Assembly: GCA_035771175.1 (NCBI GenBank)
Contig: CM069595.1
Span: 5,870,094 to 5,934,093 of the forward strand
Direction: 5' to 3'
From: Paratinospora sagittata
Lineage: Eukaryota > Streptophyta > Magnoliopsida > Ranunculales > Menispermaceae
Length of the DNA stretch: 64,000 nt
Positions within the stretch are counted from its first letter, which is position 1. Each line of letters begins with the position of its first letter. The notes below the pieces were generated by a model. The model did not search any database. It worked only from the letters and a program-made list of their open reading frames with translations, and had not been told where the DNA came from. Shown in pieces: positions 11,229 to 22,800 of the stretch. Position numbers and translations under genes: made by a program.

Positions 11229-14200
11229 GTGTGTATAGGTTGGAGTAAGTAGAAAATGGGGGTTTATTTCATCTGTTAGGTTAGAGGTTTGGTTCGAGTT
11301 TAAAAGGTTTGGTTTTATATTTACTTTAAGAATTATAGATATCGACTGGTTTGGTTTCTAATTAAAGCCCTTTTTAAGTCAGTTCAAACTGAACTAAACC
11401 CAAAGAAGAAAAAGTTAAAAATCACGAAGAAAAGTTAAAAGAAAAAATATATAATTTGTTTGAAGTTGAATTTTTTGGATCAGTCTTTAATTATTATGAT
11501 CTTACAAGAGTATATAGAAAATATTATCAAAATTGTTTTTGTTAACAATTTAGAAATTCATAGAAAAAGTATTTTTTTTGACTACTTAATTTAATTTGAC
11601 TATTAGATAGATGGATTTAGCTTAACGTATAAAATAACTCAACTTGATTTAACTTAGTCTTTTTTCAATTACATGATTAGGTAAGTTATATGAATTTGCT
11701 TCCTCCATTTTGATCTGTTAAAGGCTAAGTCGACATCTAAATTTCAAGTAGTTAAATCTTTTTTAATGAATCTGTTTGTACTGAGTATATATATATATAT
11801 ATATATTTTAAGTTTTTCATAAAGGTATTTTTACACCTTTTTAGTATGAAATTAATCCTTATTCGAGGTGGGATTAGAAAGGTAGACCTCTATTAATGAG
11901 CGCCTTCAAAAATTAAATTTAAAAACTTTTATAAAAAGACAACCTTGAGACTCAGCGTCTACCATGAATCTAACAAAATAAATGTAATTAAATTTAGTTA
12001 AGTATGAAATTAAATCAAAATTATAAAATGTCATAATTGAGGAAGGAAGGTTTAAGTTACTGTGGGTGACACTCGCGGCGTCAATGAGTTGTCATTTAGG
12101 CGCAATTTTATTCAAATCTTTGAAAGAAACAAATAAATCAGAAGAGGAAAAGGTTAATGTTGACGAAAAGATGGAGACTGTTATTGTTGGGTAGAGAGGG
12201 GGGAAGTTTCGTCCTCTAACAGGGACACAGGTGGCGATGTCACGAGGAATCTTCGCAGCGTTTTCCGTATGAAACTCTATTTTAGGTTCTTTTTTCCTTT
12301 CAAAAAATAGAGCAAATCACATACTCAAACCAAGAGGGTATTATTGATGCATATGATTTTTGACCAATAAATAGTGCTTCAAATAACTTATTAACTATAA
12401 TAATATTTCTTAGGGCAAGTGGCTTGGCTGGTGAGAACCATGGCTAGTTCCGTCCAGGAAAAAAAATGGGCACATATGTAGATTTGTTTAGTTAAGCAAC
12501 AAAAATAAGATTCTTTTGGTTCCTCACAAACCAGAATGGACAAATAAAACACTAGACGGGCGCAACAACTTAAGGTACCAGAAATAGTGGGCTATGCCCT
12601 TTAACTGGAGGACCAATATTCTGTTTATCAGCCTTGGTTTTGGGATTTTGGAGCTTTTCCACTAGTATTTGTCTCCTAATTAAGCTGTATACTAGATTAT
12701 TTTTTGCATTTTTTTCTTTTCTGAAAAAAATGTGATTTACTATGTACCAAATGGGCTCTAAACATTTCTAGCCATACTCAGGCCCATCTAAGATAGAAAC
12801 CCAAGTCGAAAAAATGAATAATTTGCTCTTTGATTTGTCATTAGATACAATTTTCTATATCTAAAAGTAAAAAAAAAAGGTCATTGGTTTGTCACATTCA
12901 GAAACACGTTTTTAAAACTTTTACAAAGAAAATAATCTATTTTTATAAAAACAATAAAAAATTATTTTCTAAATTCCTATTTTCAAATTGTATTATTGAT
13001 TTCAAATCGCAAATCAACACAACCTTATATTTTTCTAAGATGAAGATCTCAAATAGTACTGAATTTGTTTCCAACTTAAATACTACTTCTGGGTCCAAAT
13101 ACAAGAATTTATAACTCCAAAGCCAGAATGATCAAATTGAGATTGCAACTTGTATTATGAACTTTCTCATTTTTTTTTTCTTTTTCCATTTCAATTGCTC
13201 TTAAAAAGCTTTAGTTGCATCTGCTGTGTCGCTCCCCCGGGATTAAAACGCAAGTAAGAGGAAAAGAGGAGCAGAGTGGAGTCTCCACGGGAACATGGGC
13301 ACACTTCATGATGTAACCCGGCGAAGTAGAAGTAGGGTTAAGACTCCATAGTCCATTTATTCACACACGTCAATGGCTACTGCACATGTAGGGAAGTGGG
13401 CTGCAATGACCCTAAACCCCCAGAATATAACCGCTATTGGAAAAAAAGGGGCTCACCACCCATACCTTGCCGTGTTAGTGGCAAGCAAACACCACCTTAT
13501 TATGCTACAACTCTCCTACTACCTATTGCCAATCAATTAATGCTCATCACGGTCAAAAGGGGGCAACATGGAGTGCTAGGCACGATTCATCAATGGAAGA
13601 AGAGGGATTGAATCCATGCTTGTTTGAAAAGTATAAAATCTTCAGAAAAAAAATAAAAAATGAAAGCGTCCAAGAATTAATTTATGGAGAACATTATCCT
13701 ATTTCGTTTGTGTTTTGAATCAGATCAAAATTAAAAAACAAAAAAAGGTTGGTCAAAATAATTTTTTAATTATTTCTACTACTAAAGCAAGTTTTCATAA
13801 ATTTATAGAATATTATTTTTCTATATTTTACGTTTTAGAATATATCTCAATTTCCCTCAACTATGGCATTTCTCCACTCCAACTATATCCTACTGTAGTC
13901 ATTTTTTTTATATATAATTGTATTAATCCTCACATATTTTTGTTAATGTCATAAATCATTTTTAAAGACACACAAGCACTAGCAACCCTTAAAATTTATA
14001 AAATAAAAATAAAAATTGATATGCATACTAGAATACAAAATAAGAAGAGTCATAGAACCTAAATGATCATGTTAACAATAATTTAATATGCATTGAAACT
14101 TTTATTTTTCAGTTATATTTTTTAAATTAAGTGATTTTTAACTTGATATTAAGTCTTCTTATGAAAAAGCTTGATCTTTATATTTATTTTTTTAAAAGGT

Positions 14201-14231
14201 CACCTCAAACTCAAAGAAAAAATACATAAAT
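11229..14231. other. Intergenic DNA, 3.0 kb
   Basis: AT-rich spacer with a short (TA)n run near 11789-11806. Between about 13200 and 13620 the base composition is more balanced, but no frame there resembles a known family. No RNA gene or transposon terminus was recognised. Confidence 0.5.
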
Positions 14232-14381
14232 TAATAAATATATTTAATAGTGACTATGGTTTTTATTACGATATGTTTATTGTGGAACATATGTTTTTAC
14301 GAAACATGTTCCGTAAAAACATATGTTCCACAATAAACATATCGTCATAAAAACCATAGTCACTATTAAATACATTTATTA
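14232..14381. repeat. Near-perfect palindrome spanning a retrotransposon/host junction
   Basis: Two arms of about 70 bases (14232-14301 and 14312-14381) are inverted copies with only two mismatches, and the centre AACATGTT is itself palindromic. The left arm consists of about 32 bases of host DNA followed by the first bases of an LTR that starts at 14264. The right arm repeats both parts in reverse order. A transcript would fold into a long hairpin. Confidence 0.9.
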
Positions 14382-14383
14382 GT

Positions 14384-14640
14384 GTAATCGCGGTGATGAG
14401 TGCGCGCGGTGAAGCGTGCACTTGGTGAAGCGTACGTGCTTAGTGAAGCGTGCGCGCTGTGAAGCGTACGCTTGGTAAGCGTACGTGATTGGTGAAGCGT
14501 GCTCGCGGTGATGCCTGCGCGCGGTAAAGTGTACGTGATTGGTGAAGCGTGCTCGCGGTGACGCGTGCTCGCGGTGATGCGTGCGCGTATGGTGAAGCGT
14601 GCTCGCAGTGAAGCGTGCGCGCGTGGTGAAGCACGCGTCA
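14384..14640. repeat. GC-rich minisatellite inside element D
   Basis: About 257 bases of degenerate units of roughly 16-21 bases built on GTGAAGCGTGC followed by CGCG, TCGCG or ACGTGATTG. The alternating GC/GT composition stands out sharply from the AT-rich surroundings and could favour Z-DNA. Long frames on the minus strand here are by-products of the repeat and not genes. Confidence 0.85.
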
Positions 14641-14886
14641 GTCGGCGTTGTGCATTTCTCAAAATCCGTTTTTTTTTTCATGAAATGAAAAAAAAAAAAA
14701 AAACATATCGTGGCTAACTACCATTTTGTTCGAGATGCAGTGACCGAGAAGATGATTTGTACGTCCTATGTTTTTACTCATGTTCAATTGACAGACATCT
14801 TTACAAAAGCGTCGGGAAAGCGAACTTTGAGTTTCTTCTTTGCAAGTTGGGCGTTCAGAATCTTCACGCTCCAACTTGAGGGAGGG

Positions 14887-15037
14887 TATTACGATATGTT
14901 TATTGTGGAACATATGTTTTTACGGAACATGTTTCCTGATAACATGTTCCCTGATTTTTAGATTTTGTATTTTATAATAGATATATATTTGATGATTGTA
15001 AATGGAAAAGGAGAGAAAATTGACAGTGAATTTGACA
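14887..15037 (+). repeat. 3' LTR of element D (151 bp)
   Basis: It begins TATTACGATATGTTTATTG after the purine tract and ends TTTGACA before the TSD. Its central part (AATAGATATATATTTGATGATTG) matches the LTR of element B, except that several segments differ. Confidence 0.85.
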
Positions 15038-15042
15038 GTTTT

Positions 15043-15713
15043 CGACCTAAAAAAACACCATATTTAACCTCATACATATTCAACCAATCCCTTGAAGTTC
15101 GTTACAGGAGAGGATCTGACACATCACACACACCGGCAGTTATTAGAGAGATCACCGAAACCGTGAAATCTCTGACCTTTCCAATCCAACACCGCAACGG
15201 TCACGCGCTCACGCGTCTACCGAAATGCGCGCTCCGGTCTTGGGAGTTGGAACTATCGTTCCCTTTTCCCACACACTCGCACCGGCACACTCACACACTA
15301 TTTACTACTACTACAACTGTTGTGTTAAGTCAGCCTTTTCAGTTCCCTCCACCTTTCCAGTACCACCACCCTTTCACTTTTCACGTGACGCTCCTTCCAT
15401 CTCAACAGTTCATCTCCTTTTAATCACAATGTTGTGGACCAATTACATGATTCACGCAGCGTGATCACAATCAATGTGGGACCCACTAGCCACTGTGTGA
15501 CACATGGGGGGGACTCATGTCTAGGGTCTACCAAACATCATAGACCTCTCATCCACTCAATCCCAATTCAGACCTTTACAACAATATACATTTACTTAGG
15601 GTCCTTCTTGTCGTCTCTTCTGCCCCAATTCGCCCTTTTTTACATGACATTTACTTTCTTTGTATTTTCTTAGCTCTCTTCCTCTCAGTGTTAGCAACCT
15701 AAAACAAGAAGCC
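15043..15713. other. Upstream region of the 15714 gene
   Basis: About 670 bases between element D and the next start codon. The pyrimidine-rich stretch near 15300-15430 and the CT-rich 15590-15690 are typical of plant promoter/leader DNA. Frames present here have no recognisable content. Element D sits within plausible regulatory distance of the gene. Confidence 0.4.
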
Positions 15714-16370
15714 ATGGCGAACAAGACCCCTGTATTTCCGATCCCGACACAGCATTTCAACGATTACGGCTTCGATCCTCAAATAGACTACTTTCTGGTC
15801 TTGCAAAATTAAATCAATTTACTTCACATTCACTTATTATTATATTATTCTGCTTAATTTTTTAGCTGACCCATTTGTTTAATTCAATCAAAACAGGTGT
15901 TAGAAGAAGCGAGAAGGCACAAGAGGGATATTTTGAGATCTATAGACGCTTTACATTTCAAACTTCAGAAGCCCATTTCGAAGGAAGACTCGAAGAAGAA
16001 CAAGTGCAAGAAGAAGAGAAGATGGTGGAGGAATGCGCTTCTGTTCTGGAGATGGAAGTGGATCCAGAATGTAGGTGATGATGTTGATGATCTAGATGAT
16101 GGGTACATCGGGAAGAACCGCTGTGCTTACAGAGGAGCGATATCTGGGCCTGTTTATATAACAGAGAGCAGAAGTGGGTCGGTCACGCCTAGCCGGTGTA
16201 GCAGCCGGACGGCGTCGGGACCGCTTGCCGGAACGTTAACGCCAGCGAGGAATGGAGATGTTGAGATACCTTATCTGAGTCTTAGAGAGCTTAACATGGA
16301 GCATCAACAACAGCAGATGATACACCAGAGGATCTCTAATTCACCCATGCCCATTTACTTAGTTACATGA
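15714..16370 (+). CDS. Small basic plant protein of unknown function (two exons, 185 aa)
   Basis: Exon 1 (15714-15797, 28 codons) joins exon 2 (15897-16370) across a 99-base phase-0 GT-AG intron. The join reads smoothly from ...DPQIDYFL into VLEEARRHKRDILRS..., a wording I associate with a conserved plant family of undetermined role. Exon 2 alone has no ATG at its start, and exon 1 alone is too short to stand as a gene, which supports the splice model. Residues about 52-78 are rich in Lys, Arg and Trp (a KKKRRWW cluster followed by FWRWKW), then comes an acidic DDVDDLDD patch and a Ser/Thr/Gly-rich C-terminal half ending in a Gln-rich stretch. No enzyme motif, signal peptide or clear membrane span is visible. 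The basic-aromatic patch could bind membranes or nucleic acid; that is a guess. Confidence 0.8.
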
Positions 16371-19300
16371 ATTTAGTTTCTGGTTTTAATTGAAATTAGG
16401 ATTTTCAATCATTTTGGGTTTCAATGGAAAGAAGTTGAGATCGTTCCTTTTTCTTTTTCTTTTCTTTTTTTCTTGTTCTTCTTTTGATGTTTCTCGGTTT
16501 CTTGTTTAGCAACCAAAGCTGTTGTTTGACTCCGTGAGCTATTAATATATATGAAATCTTAACATTGGCTGATCAGTTTGAATTACTAATCTCAATTAAA
16601 AAATTGTCCTTCTATTGTAAATTTATGATGTTTGGGAGGGGCAACAGAGTAAAATGGAAACGGAAAGCGCGTCGTGCATATTAGCTTCATTCCACGTGTT
16701 TCTAAGGCCCACATACGCACCTGTAGTTGAGACCATGATAACAAAAACTCCACTAGCCGACACCGAAGAATAGTGGGCCTAAAGTCCCAATACAAGGGCC
16801 CAGATTCCGAAAAAAACAATTGATATATCCATCTGAAAATACAAAACGGTATACGACGGTAGTTCACTGTACTTTGTGCTGCTCTCATCCACGTGGCAGA
16901 GGAAGAGTGGACACCAACGTTCAAAAACCGCTTAACGTTTAGTGGGAACGGATTTAGGTCAGCATAGGCCAATAGGAGAGAACGTAGCTTTGTACAAAAT
17001 TGTCTGGCCCACCCACATGGGTATAATAAAGCTTGACCGTTGACACACTTTAAAAATCTTTAAAAATAGATAAATATCAAAGAAAAAACTATATATATAC
17101 ATATATAATAAGCTAAAACAGTTTCGAATTAAGGTCAGCGCGGGTGGAAAAGGCTTTCGTTTGCAGGCTGCTAAGTTTCCACATTAATGGATACTTGGAT
17201 TTTGAAGTGGTGAAAAACTTTATTAATTAAGATAAAGTTTAAGTACAAATGATGGATATTACATTTGCATCCATACTTCACGTAGTTATAAAAATTGATT
17301 TTGAGATTTGTTTTTATCAAAAGTCGAATTAGCATTATTAAGATTTTAAACTAAAATGATAAGAATTTTGTTTTTCACCTCATGTGTTGTGAATGATTGT
17401 GCAGAGATTGATTTACTTTCTTTGTAAATATAAGAAAAAAAGTTGTTTCATAATAAAGTTATATAAATGTTAAAAAAATGCTAGTTGAAGTTAAAGAAGA
17501 TTTCTTTTTGAAAAAAAAAAAAAGAAAATGCCTAAATATGTAGAAAATAAAAAAGTAAAGATAGTTAAATGTCAAATTATTATTGGGTAGAGAGGAAGAC
17601 TTTTTACCTTTAACCATCCATTTTTATTTTTATTTTTGGTAACATGGGTATTCGAGCCAACAATCACTAATTTCAAAGGGCAACCCCAATTAAAAGAGAA
17701 AGTGATATTTCCCACTAAATATGTAGGTAGTATCTTTTCAAGCAAAAACCACATTTACCTTAATTTATAACAAGACTCAAATTCATATGCATATAAACTC
17801 TAAACCCTAAACTCAACTACTATTAGCTTGTATCACAAGAAAGCTACTAATATGTAGAACCCAATTTTATGTACAGAAATAAAGTTTCATACTTTGATCT
17901 CAAAATTACTTCACAATTATTTAACGTATTGCAACACAGATAGTTGAAGGTTTATATAAAAATGGTTGATAGATTTTGGTCTTAAGATTAAAATTCGTAT
18001 TTATTTTAGTTGCGTCAATTTAAAAAGAGTCGTTCAATGCCCTTACAGAACTCAAAAGCGAATTAATTTCATAGAGAAATAAAAATGACCAGACAGTTAG
18101 GTCTGGCAGAGACTGAATTGCATACATATAGTTAAAATTGTAAGTAGTATATACCATTTAATGTTGGGTGTACCTTATAAAGCTATAATGGATTAATTTG
18201 ATTCACGTGTCCCACGTCGCTCTCCTTGTGTGCCACTTTAATAAATGTTAGCGTGTGTGTTGTGTCCTTAAATGTTAAAATCTAAAACATAATCAATCAA
18301 GTTGTATAATGGATTAGTTTGATTCTCATGATATGATGTTACATAATGGGTGAACAATAACATGTTATTTTTATTAGTAATAGTGACATGCGAGGTTGAC
18401 GATTTTAACACATCTTTAATAGATAAAATAGTAGTCAATGTTGAAAGAGAAAGAGAGACAGAGATATATAAATGTACATGCAGTAATTTTTTATGATTAT
18501 AATGATAGTAGTTTAATAAAGAGATTTATTTTTTTAATAAATATTATATTCGTCTTAGTCATTGTTAACACTAATTAATAATAATATTGTAACTTTTAAA
18601 TCTTTTGTATTGAATTTATTCAATTAAATATTATAAAATCAAATAGTGAATTAGCAAATTTATAATTTAATGAAATTAATATTGGTTGATATAATATTGA
18701 ATACTAGTACCTTTACAATTTATTAGGAAACCTATTAACATTTGTGCTATAAATGGATTTAATACTGAACAATATTGATGATAATAATAATTCTAAAACC
18801 AATTGATAAACTTAAGCGAACTTGGATTATTGTTGAATTTAATATTGTACAGTAATCAATAAATATAAGCTATGGCTTGCCTTTACTTTTATTGAAAAGT
18901 GGGTTTATCATTTTTAAGTTTGATATAATATACTATACTGTAGTGAGATTAATAAATAAGGACAAAAATAAGTAATAATACGTTTTTTTTTTGTTTTTTT
19001 TTTTGAGTTTTACAAGTTTAATGATGTTGGTACTATAGCCAGAGAAATTTAAAACTCCTCAATAGAGTTAAAAATATGAACACAACGACCAAAAGTCTGG
19101 ATGAGAATCATGTAAACTAATTACTATAATTTCACTCTTACTTTTATTTAAAGAGAAAAAATTCTTCTTTATTTATCAAAAAAAGATAATCAAGCTTCTA
19201 ATTTTGAGTGAAAGGTTCGATTATATAATTGACCAACGTTTACATAATACCTCTTTATTTTGAAACGAACACAAAAAGAAATATCTTGTATCACATAAAT

Positions 19301-19588
19301 TTTTATTTTATTACTTTACGTGTATTTCTTAAACTCTGGCCAGCTCTCTCATGGTATGGGATGGCACAAGACTTTGGAAAGAGGTAGAATAACTAGGTGG
19401 GATTTTAAAGATAAGACATTTTTCTTAGGATTTGTATGGGAAAAATATTTGCATTTTTTTAATTCTCTGTTGTATTTAAAAAGTGGTTGGGAAAAAGATT
19501 TATAAATTTGGTGGCAACGAGAGCAGCAAAAGCATCGAAGTGCTCATTTCCTTCTGCACGGAGAGTAGAAGAATAAGAAGAAGAAGGG
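16371..19588. other. Intergenic DNA, 3.2 kb
   Basis: AT-rich spacer holding the 3' flank of the 15714 gene and, in the last few hundred bases, the upstream region of EH1. A CACGTG-containing stretch lies near 18204. No gene, RNA or clear transposon was recognised. Confidence 0.5.
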
Positions 19589-22485
19589 ATGGAGGGGATA
19601 GAACACAGAAAAGTAGCCGTTAATGGCATAAACATGCACGTTGCAGAGAAGGGACAAGGCCCAGTAGTGTTATTCGTTCATGGATTCCCAGAGCTCTGGT
19701 ACTCATGGCGCCACCAGATGGTTGCACTGGCTGCTCGTGGCTACCGAGCCGTGGCCCCTGATCTGCGCGGCTATGGTGACACTGATGCACCCACTTCCGT
19801 CAATAGCTACACCTGCTTTCACCTTGTTGGCGATCTTATTGCCCTCATTGACACCCTCGGTGTCGACCAGGTTCCTCAAATCATACTAACATAAAACCTT
19901 TTTTTTTTTTTTTTTTTTTTTGGGATTTCGTTAATTTTTTATGTTTTTTAAGGTTGATGGGTGTTATTGGAATGTATGTATATGGGCAGGTGTTCTTGGT
20001 GGGTCATGACTGGGGCGCCATAGTTTGCTGGTACTTGTGCTTGTTTAGGCCGGATCGAGTGAAGGCTTTGGTGAACCTGAGCGTGCCCTTTATGCGAAGA
20101 CACCCATCGGTGAAGTTCGTGGAGGGATTTCGTGCCCGTTTCGGTGATGACTACTATATTTGCCGATTCCAGGTTCCAATCTTTTGTTTCAAGTTTAATT
20201 TCTTGTTTGATTATAATTTTGGATGAATAGGAAATGCTCTGTTATTGTGGGGAAAGAAATTTAAGTTTTTGTGAGCTAAATCTACCCAAATTGCTGAAGC
20301 CCAGATACCCTCCAATCAAGTTACTCCAGTAGTTAATAAGAAAAATCGTTATTTCATTAGCCCTAACTGGATTTCCAAAAACAGTAACGTAATAAATGTA
20401 GAAACAGTTTTAGGGCTGGAAAATGATTTGAGTTGACGATTTTGGAAATATATTGGTTGAGAAATTCCTGTCAAGAAGTCAATATATCCCAAACACTAGG
20501 CCCTACTACTGATTTATTATGCATTTTAGTCTCAATTGACATTCTTTTAAGTGTTTGAAGGTTGTATAGTTTGAGTGATTTTTCATTAGAATTGAGTCAA
20601 TTTTCAACGTGCGATATATTATTGGGCGAACCTATCCAAATTGTTCTCTGTTCTCTAGTCTACGGTAGCATTAAATTATTTGATTAGCTTCTATCAAAAA
20701 GAAATTGTTTGATTAGCTGTTTTGTTAGTGGCTTATGCATTGAACACCCTATAAATATCTTTATGGATTGATCTAGGAATTTCTGCTTACCATTTTGTGG
20801 TGATAATCTCAAGCCTTGCATGATAATATCTTTATGCTTTGGTTTTCAAGGCTGGTTCAAGAAATGGCCCGCATTGGACCAGAAAAGGCCACATTATAAG
20901 GCCTAATCCTTATTATTGAGTTGTAAGATTCATTGTTTCCAGAACTCATCTGATCGGTTCCATTTCAATTTTGTTAGGTATCCTTGGTTGAATTTGGCTA
21001 GTTTTATCTGAATTTAACACAAGCACCATCATCTTTTTAAACATTGACTATTTTTGTTTTGTTCTTCACATAGAGGTGAAAATTGAATCATGTCCAGCCC
21101 CCAGGGCATTGGCGTGGTGGTTGCCTCGAATGCTGCGGAAACCTACACAGAACCAGGACTTACGTCCTGGGTTCAAGTCACCCATCCGCCAATTGAGTCT
21201 CCTGATTTCTCCTGGGTCCTGGCCTTGGAGCAGGTGTGTGTATCCCGTGGTGGATTAGTAGGGTGTAAGCCCGGATACCACCTGTCATCAAAAAACAAAT
21301 AAATTGAATCATGTCCAAACCAAGCTTCAAAACATTTTTTCACAGTCAGAGATTTAGCTAGCAATCACCTTTGGGCCTTCTGTTCTGCTGTTAAGTCAAT
21401 CTCATTGACAGTTTTTCACCAGTTTCAGAATACTTTAATGGAAAATATGAATTCTGTTTTAAACGTGTTCTAGCATGGTTCCTTCCACAAGAACTGCTGG
21501 AAGATATGCTTCAAGTATGGTTCTTGTACCAAATGTTGCTGAACACAGTAGGATTTTAATCGGCTATGGACCCATTAGTTTGAGGTTGAATTTAAATAAC
21601 TTTCTTCAGTAAAAAAGTGGGATCAGCTATTTGATTTGCATTTATGGTACTTCCCTCACCTTCCATCCGTCAAAGTGGACCACCCAACTGAGACTAACCA
21701 GTGGACGCTTATGATGTAATTGGCACTAAATTCTCATGTAGGACCCCTGTTCTTGAACTCATCAGTCATTTTCAAATTGCACTGAATTGAATTGAATTAC
21801 TCATTTGAAAAAGATGTTTTGTAATTACATTGCAGGAGCCAGGTGTGGTAGAATCAGAATTTGCTCGTAGAGATACTGCAGAAGTAATGAAGAGAATTCT
21901 TACATCTCGCAATCCAGGTCCAATTCGTGTACCTAAAGAAGTAGGATTTGGATATATGCCCCGCACTCCAATTACTCTGCCCTCATGGTTGTCGGAAGAA
22001 GATATAAAGTATTATGCCAGCAAATTTGATCAGAAAGGCTTCACAGGACCTTTGAACTATTATCGGGCTTTGGACATGTATGTAAGCTGCAAAACTAGTT
22101 TTAATTCACAATATATACTTAACTTAACGACAGATAAAACTACATTTATGATTTTATTGGGTTCTCTCATCTATTAAAATTGCTTCTCCTTCACTATTTT
22201 ATGCGCTGCTCTCATTTCTTTCTTTGGTTTTTCTGTAGAAACTGGGAACTAACCGCACCATGGCATGGAGCAGAGGTGAAAGTTCCGGTTAAGTTTATTA
22301 TAGGAGATTTGGATGTGATCTATACAACGCCAGGAGTGAAGGAATATATACAAAGTGATGTTTTTAGAAAAGATGTTCCCCTTCTGCAAGAACTGGTTGT
22401 TATAGAAGGAGCTGCTCACTTCATCAACCAGGAAAAGGCAGATGAAATCAGCAACCACATATATGATTTTATCATCAAGTTCTGA
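19589..22485 (+). CDS. EH1: soluble epoxide hydrolase (four exons, 317 aa)
   Basis: Exons 19589-19870, 19990-20172, 21836-22077 and 22239-22485 give a 317-aa alpha/beta-hydrolase of the plant soluble epoxide hydrolase family, which opens epoxides (typically of C18 fatty acids) to diols via a covalent ester. Visible active-site parts are the oxyanion-hole motif HGFPE (31-35), the nucleophile Asp101 in GHDWGA, lid tyrosines Tyr150 (in DDYYICRFQ) and the Tyr230/231 pair (NYYR), Asp261 (GDLD) and His296. The motif around the histidine reads GAAHFINQE where the paralogues have G(A/V)GHFIN. There is no signal peptide, so a cytosolic site is likely. Introns are 119, 1663 and 161 bases; intron 2 carries a SINE. 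EH1 is convergent with EH2, with 315 bases between the stop codons. Ordinary length for the family. Confidence 0.93.
21097..21301 (+). mobile_element. tRNA-derived SINE in EH1 intron 2
   Basis: About 205 bases flanked by a perfect 16-base target-site duplication, AATTGAATCATGTCCA (21081-21096 and 21302-21317). A box B (GGGTTCAAGTC, 21169-21179) and a weaker box A-like stretch (TGGTGGTTGCC, near 21115) mark an internal RNA polymerase III promoter. The 3' end is A-rich (CATCAAAAAACAAAT). It lies in the same orientation as EH1. The perfect TSD indicates a recent insertion. Confidence 0.88.
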
Positions 22486-22800
22486 TTATTGCTTCCTTAT
22501 TGCCAAGTTCCTCCCAACCCTACATGCTAGAATACACGGTCAAGTTCCATGTATTGGTGCATCTTTTGTGTGTTGAGTTTTCCTCATTTTAGTGGCAAGC
22601 ATGAATAGTAATTTCAGTTCTCATTAATAAGTCAAATATCCCCTTTTGTGTTTTTGTGCATGTGTTGGATTTGATGAAATTATTGTCATAAATTTTCATA
22701 GGAGTCATATAGAACCGCCAATTATTGGACAAATAAATTATTACAGGTTTTGTAGTGCTACCTGGAGGACATGTAGTAGATCATGAGCAAATTAAACATA
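22486..22800. other. Shared 3' spacer between convergent EH1 and EH2
   Basis: 315 bases separate the two stop codons, so both transcripts should terminate here and their 3' UTRs may overlap. No other feature is seen. Confidence 0.6.

Larger units (their letters stand above)
14264..15037 (+). mobile_element. Element D: 774-bp damaged copia derivative with TSD GTTTT
   Basis: It is bounded by the 5-base target-site duplication GTTTT (14259-14263 and 15038-15042). A complete 3' LTR lies at 14887-15037. Before it are a purine-rich tract (GAGGGAGGG) and the tail of a copia RNase H (about 14640-14880, residues such as HFVRDAVTEKM and DIFTK). The 5' LTR is cut after about 47 bases and followed by an inverted copy of itself plus host flank, then a GC-rich minisatellite (14384-14640). 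Nearly all of gag-pol is missing, so the element is non-autonomous. LTR ends read TATTACG...TTTGACA, the same unusual TA...CA termini as element B at 34-39 kb, so the two are related subfamilies. Confidence 0.85.

Noticed and set aside
14366..14681. Arg/His/Ala-rich minus-strand frames
   Set aside because: Same reason: translation of the GC-rich minisatellite in element D.
21076..21364. Small frames on both strands in EH1 intron 2
   Set aside because: They lie in the SINE and have no conserved content.
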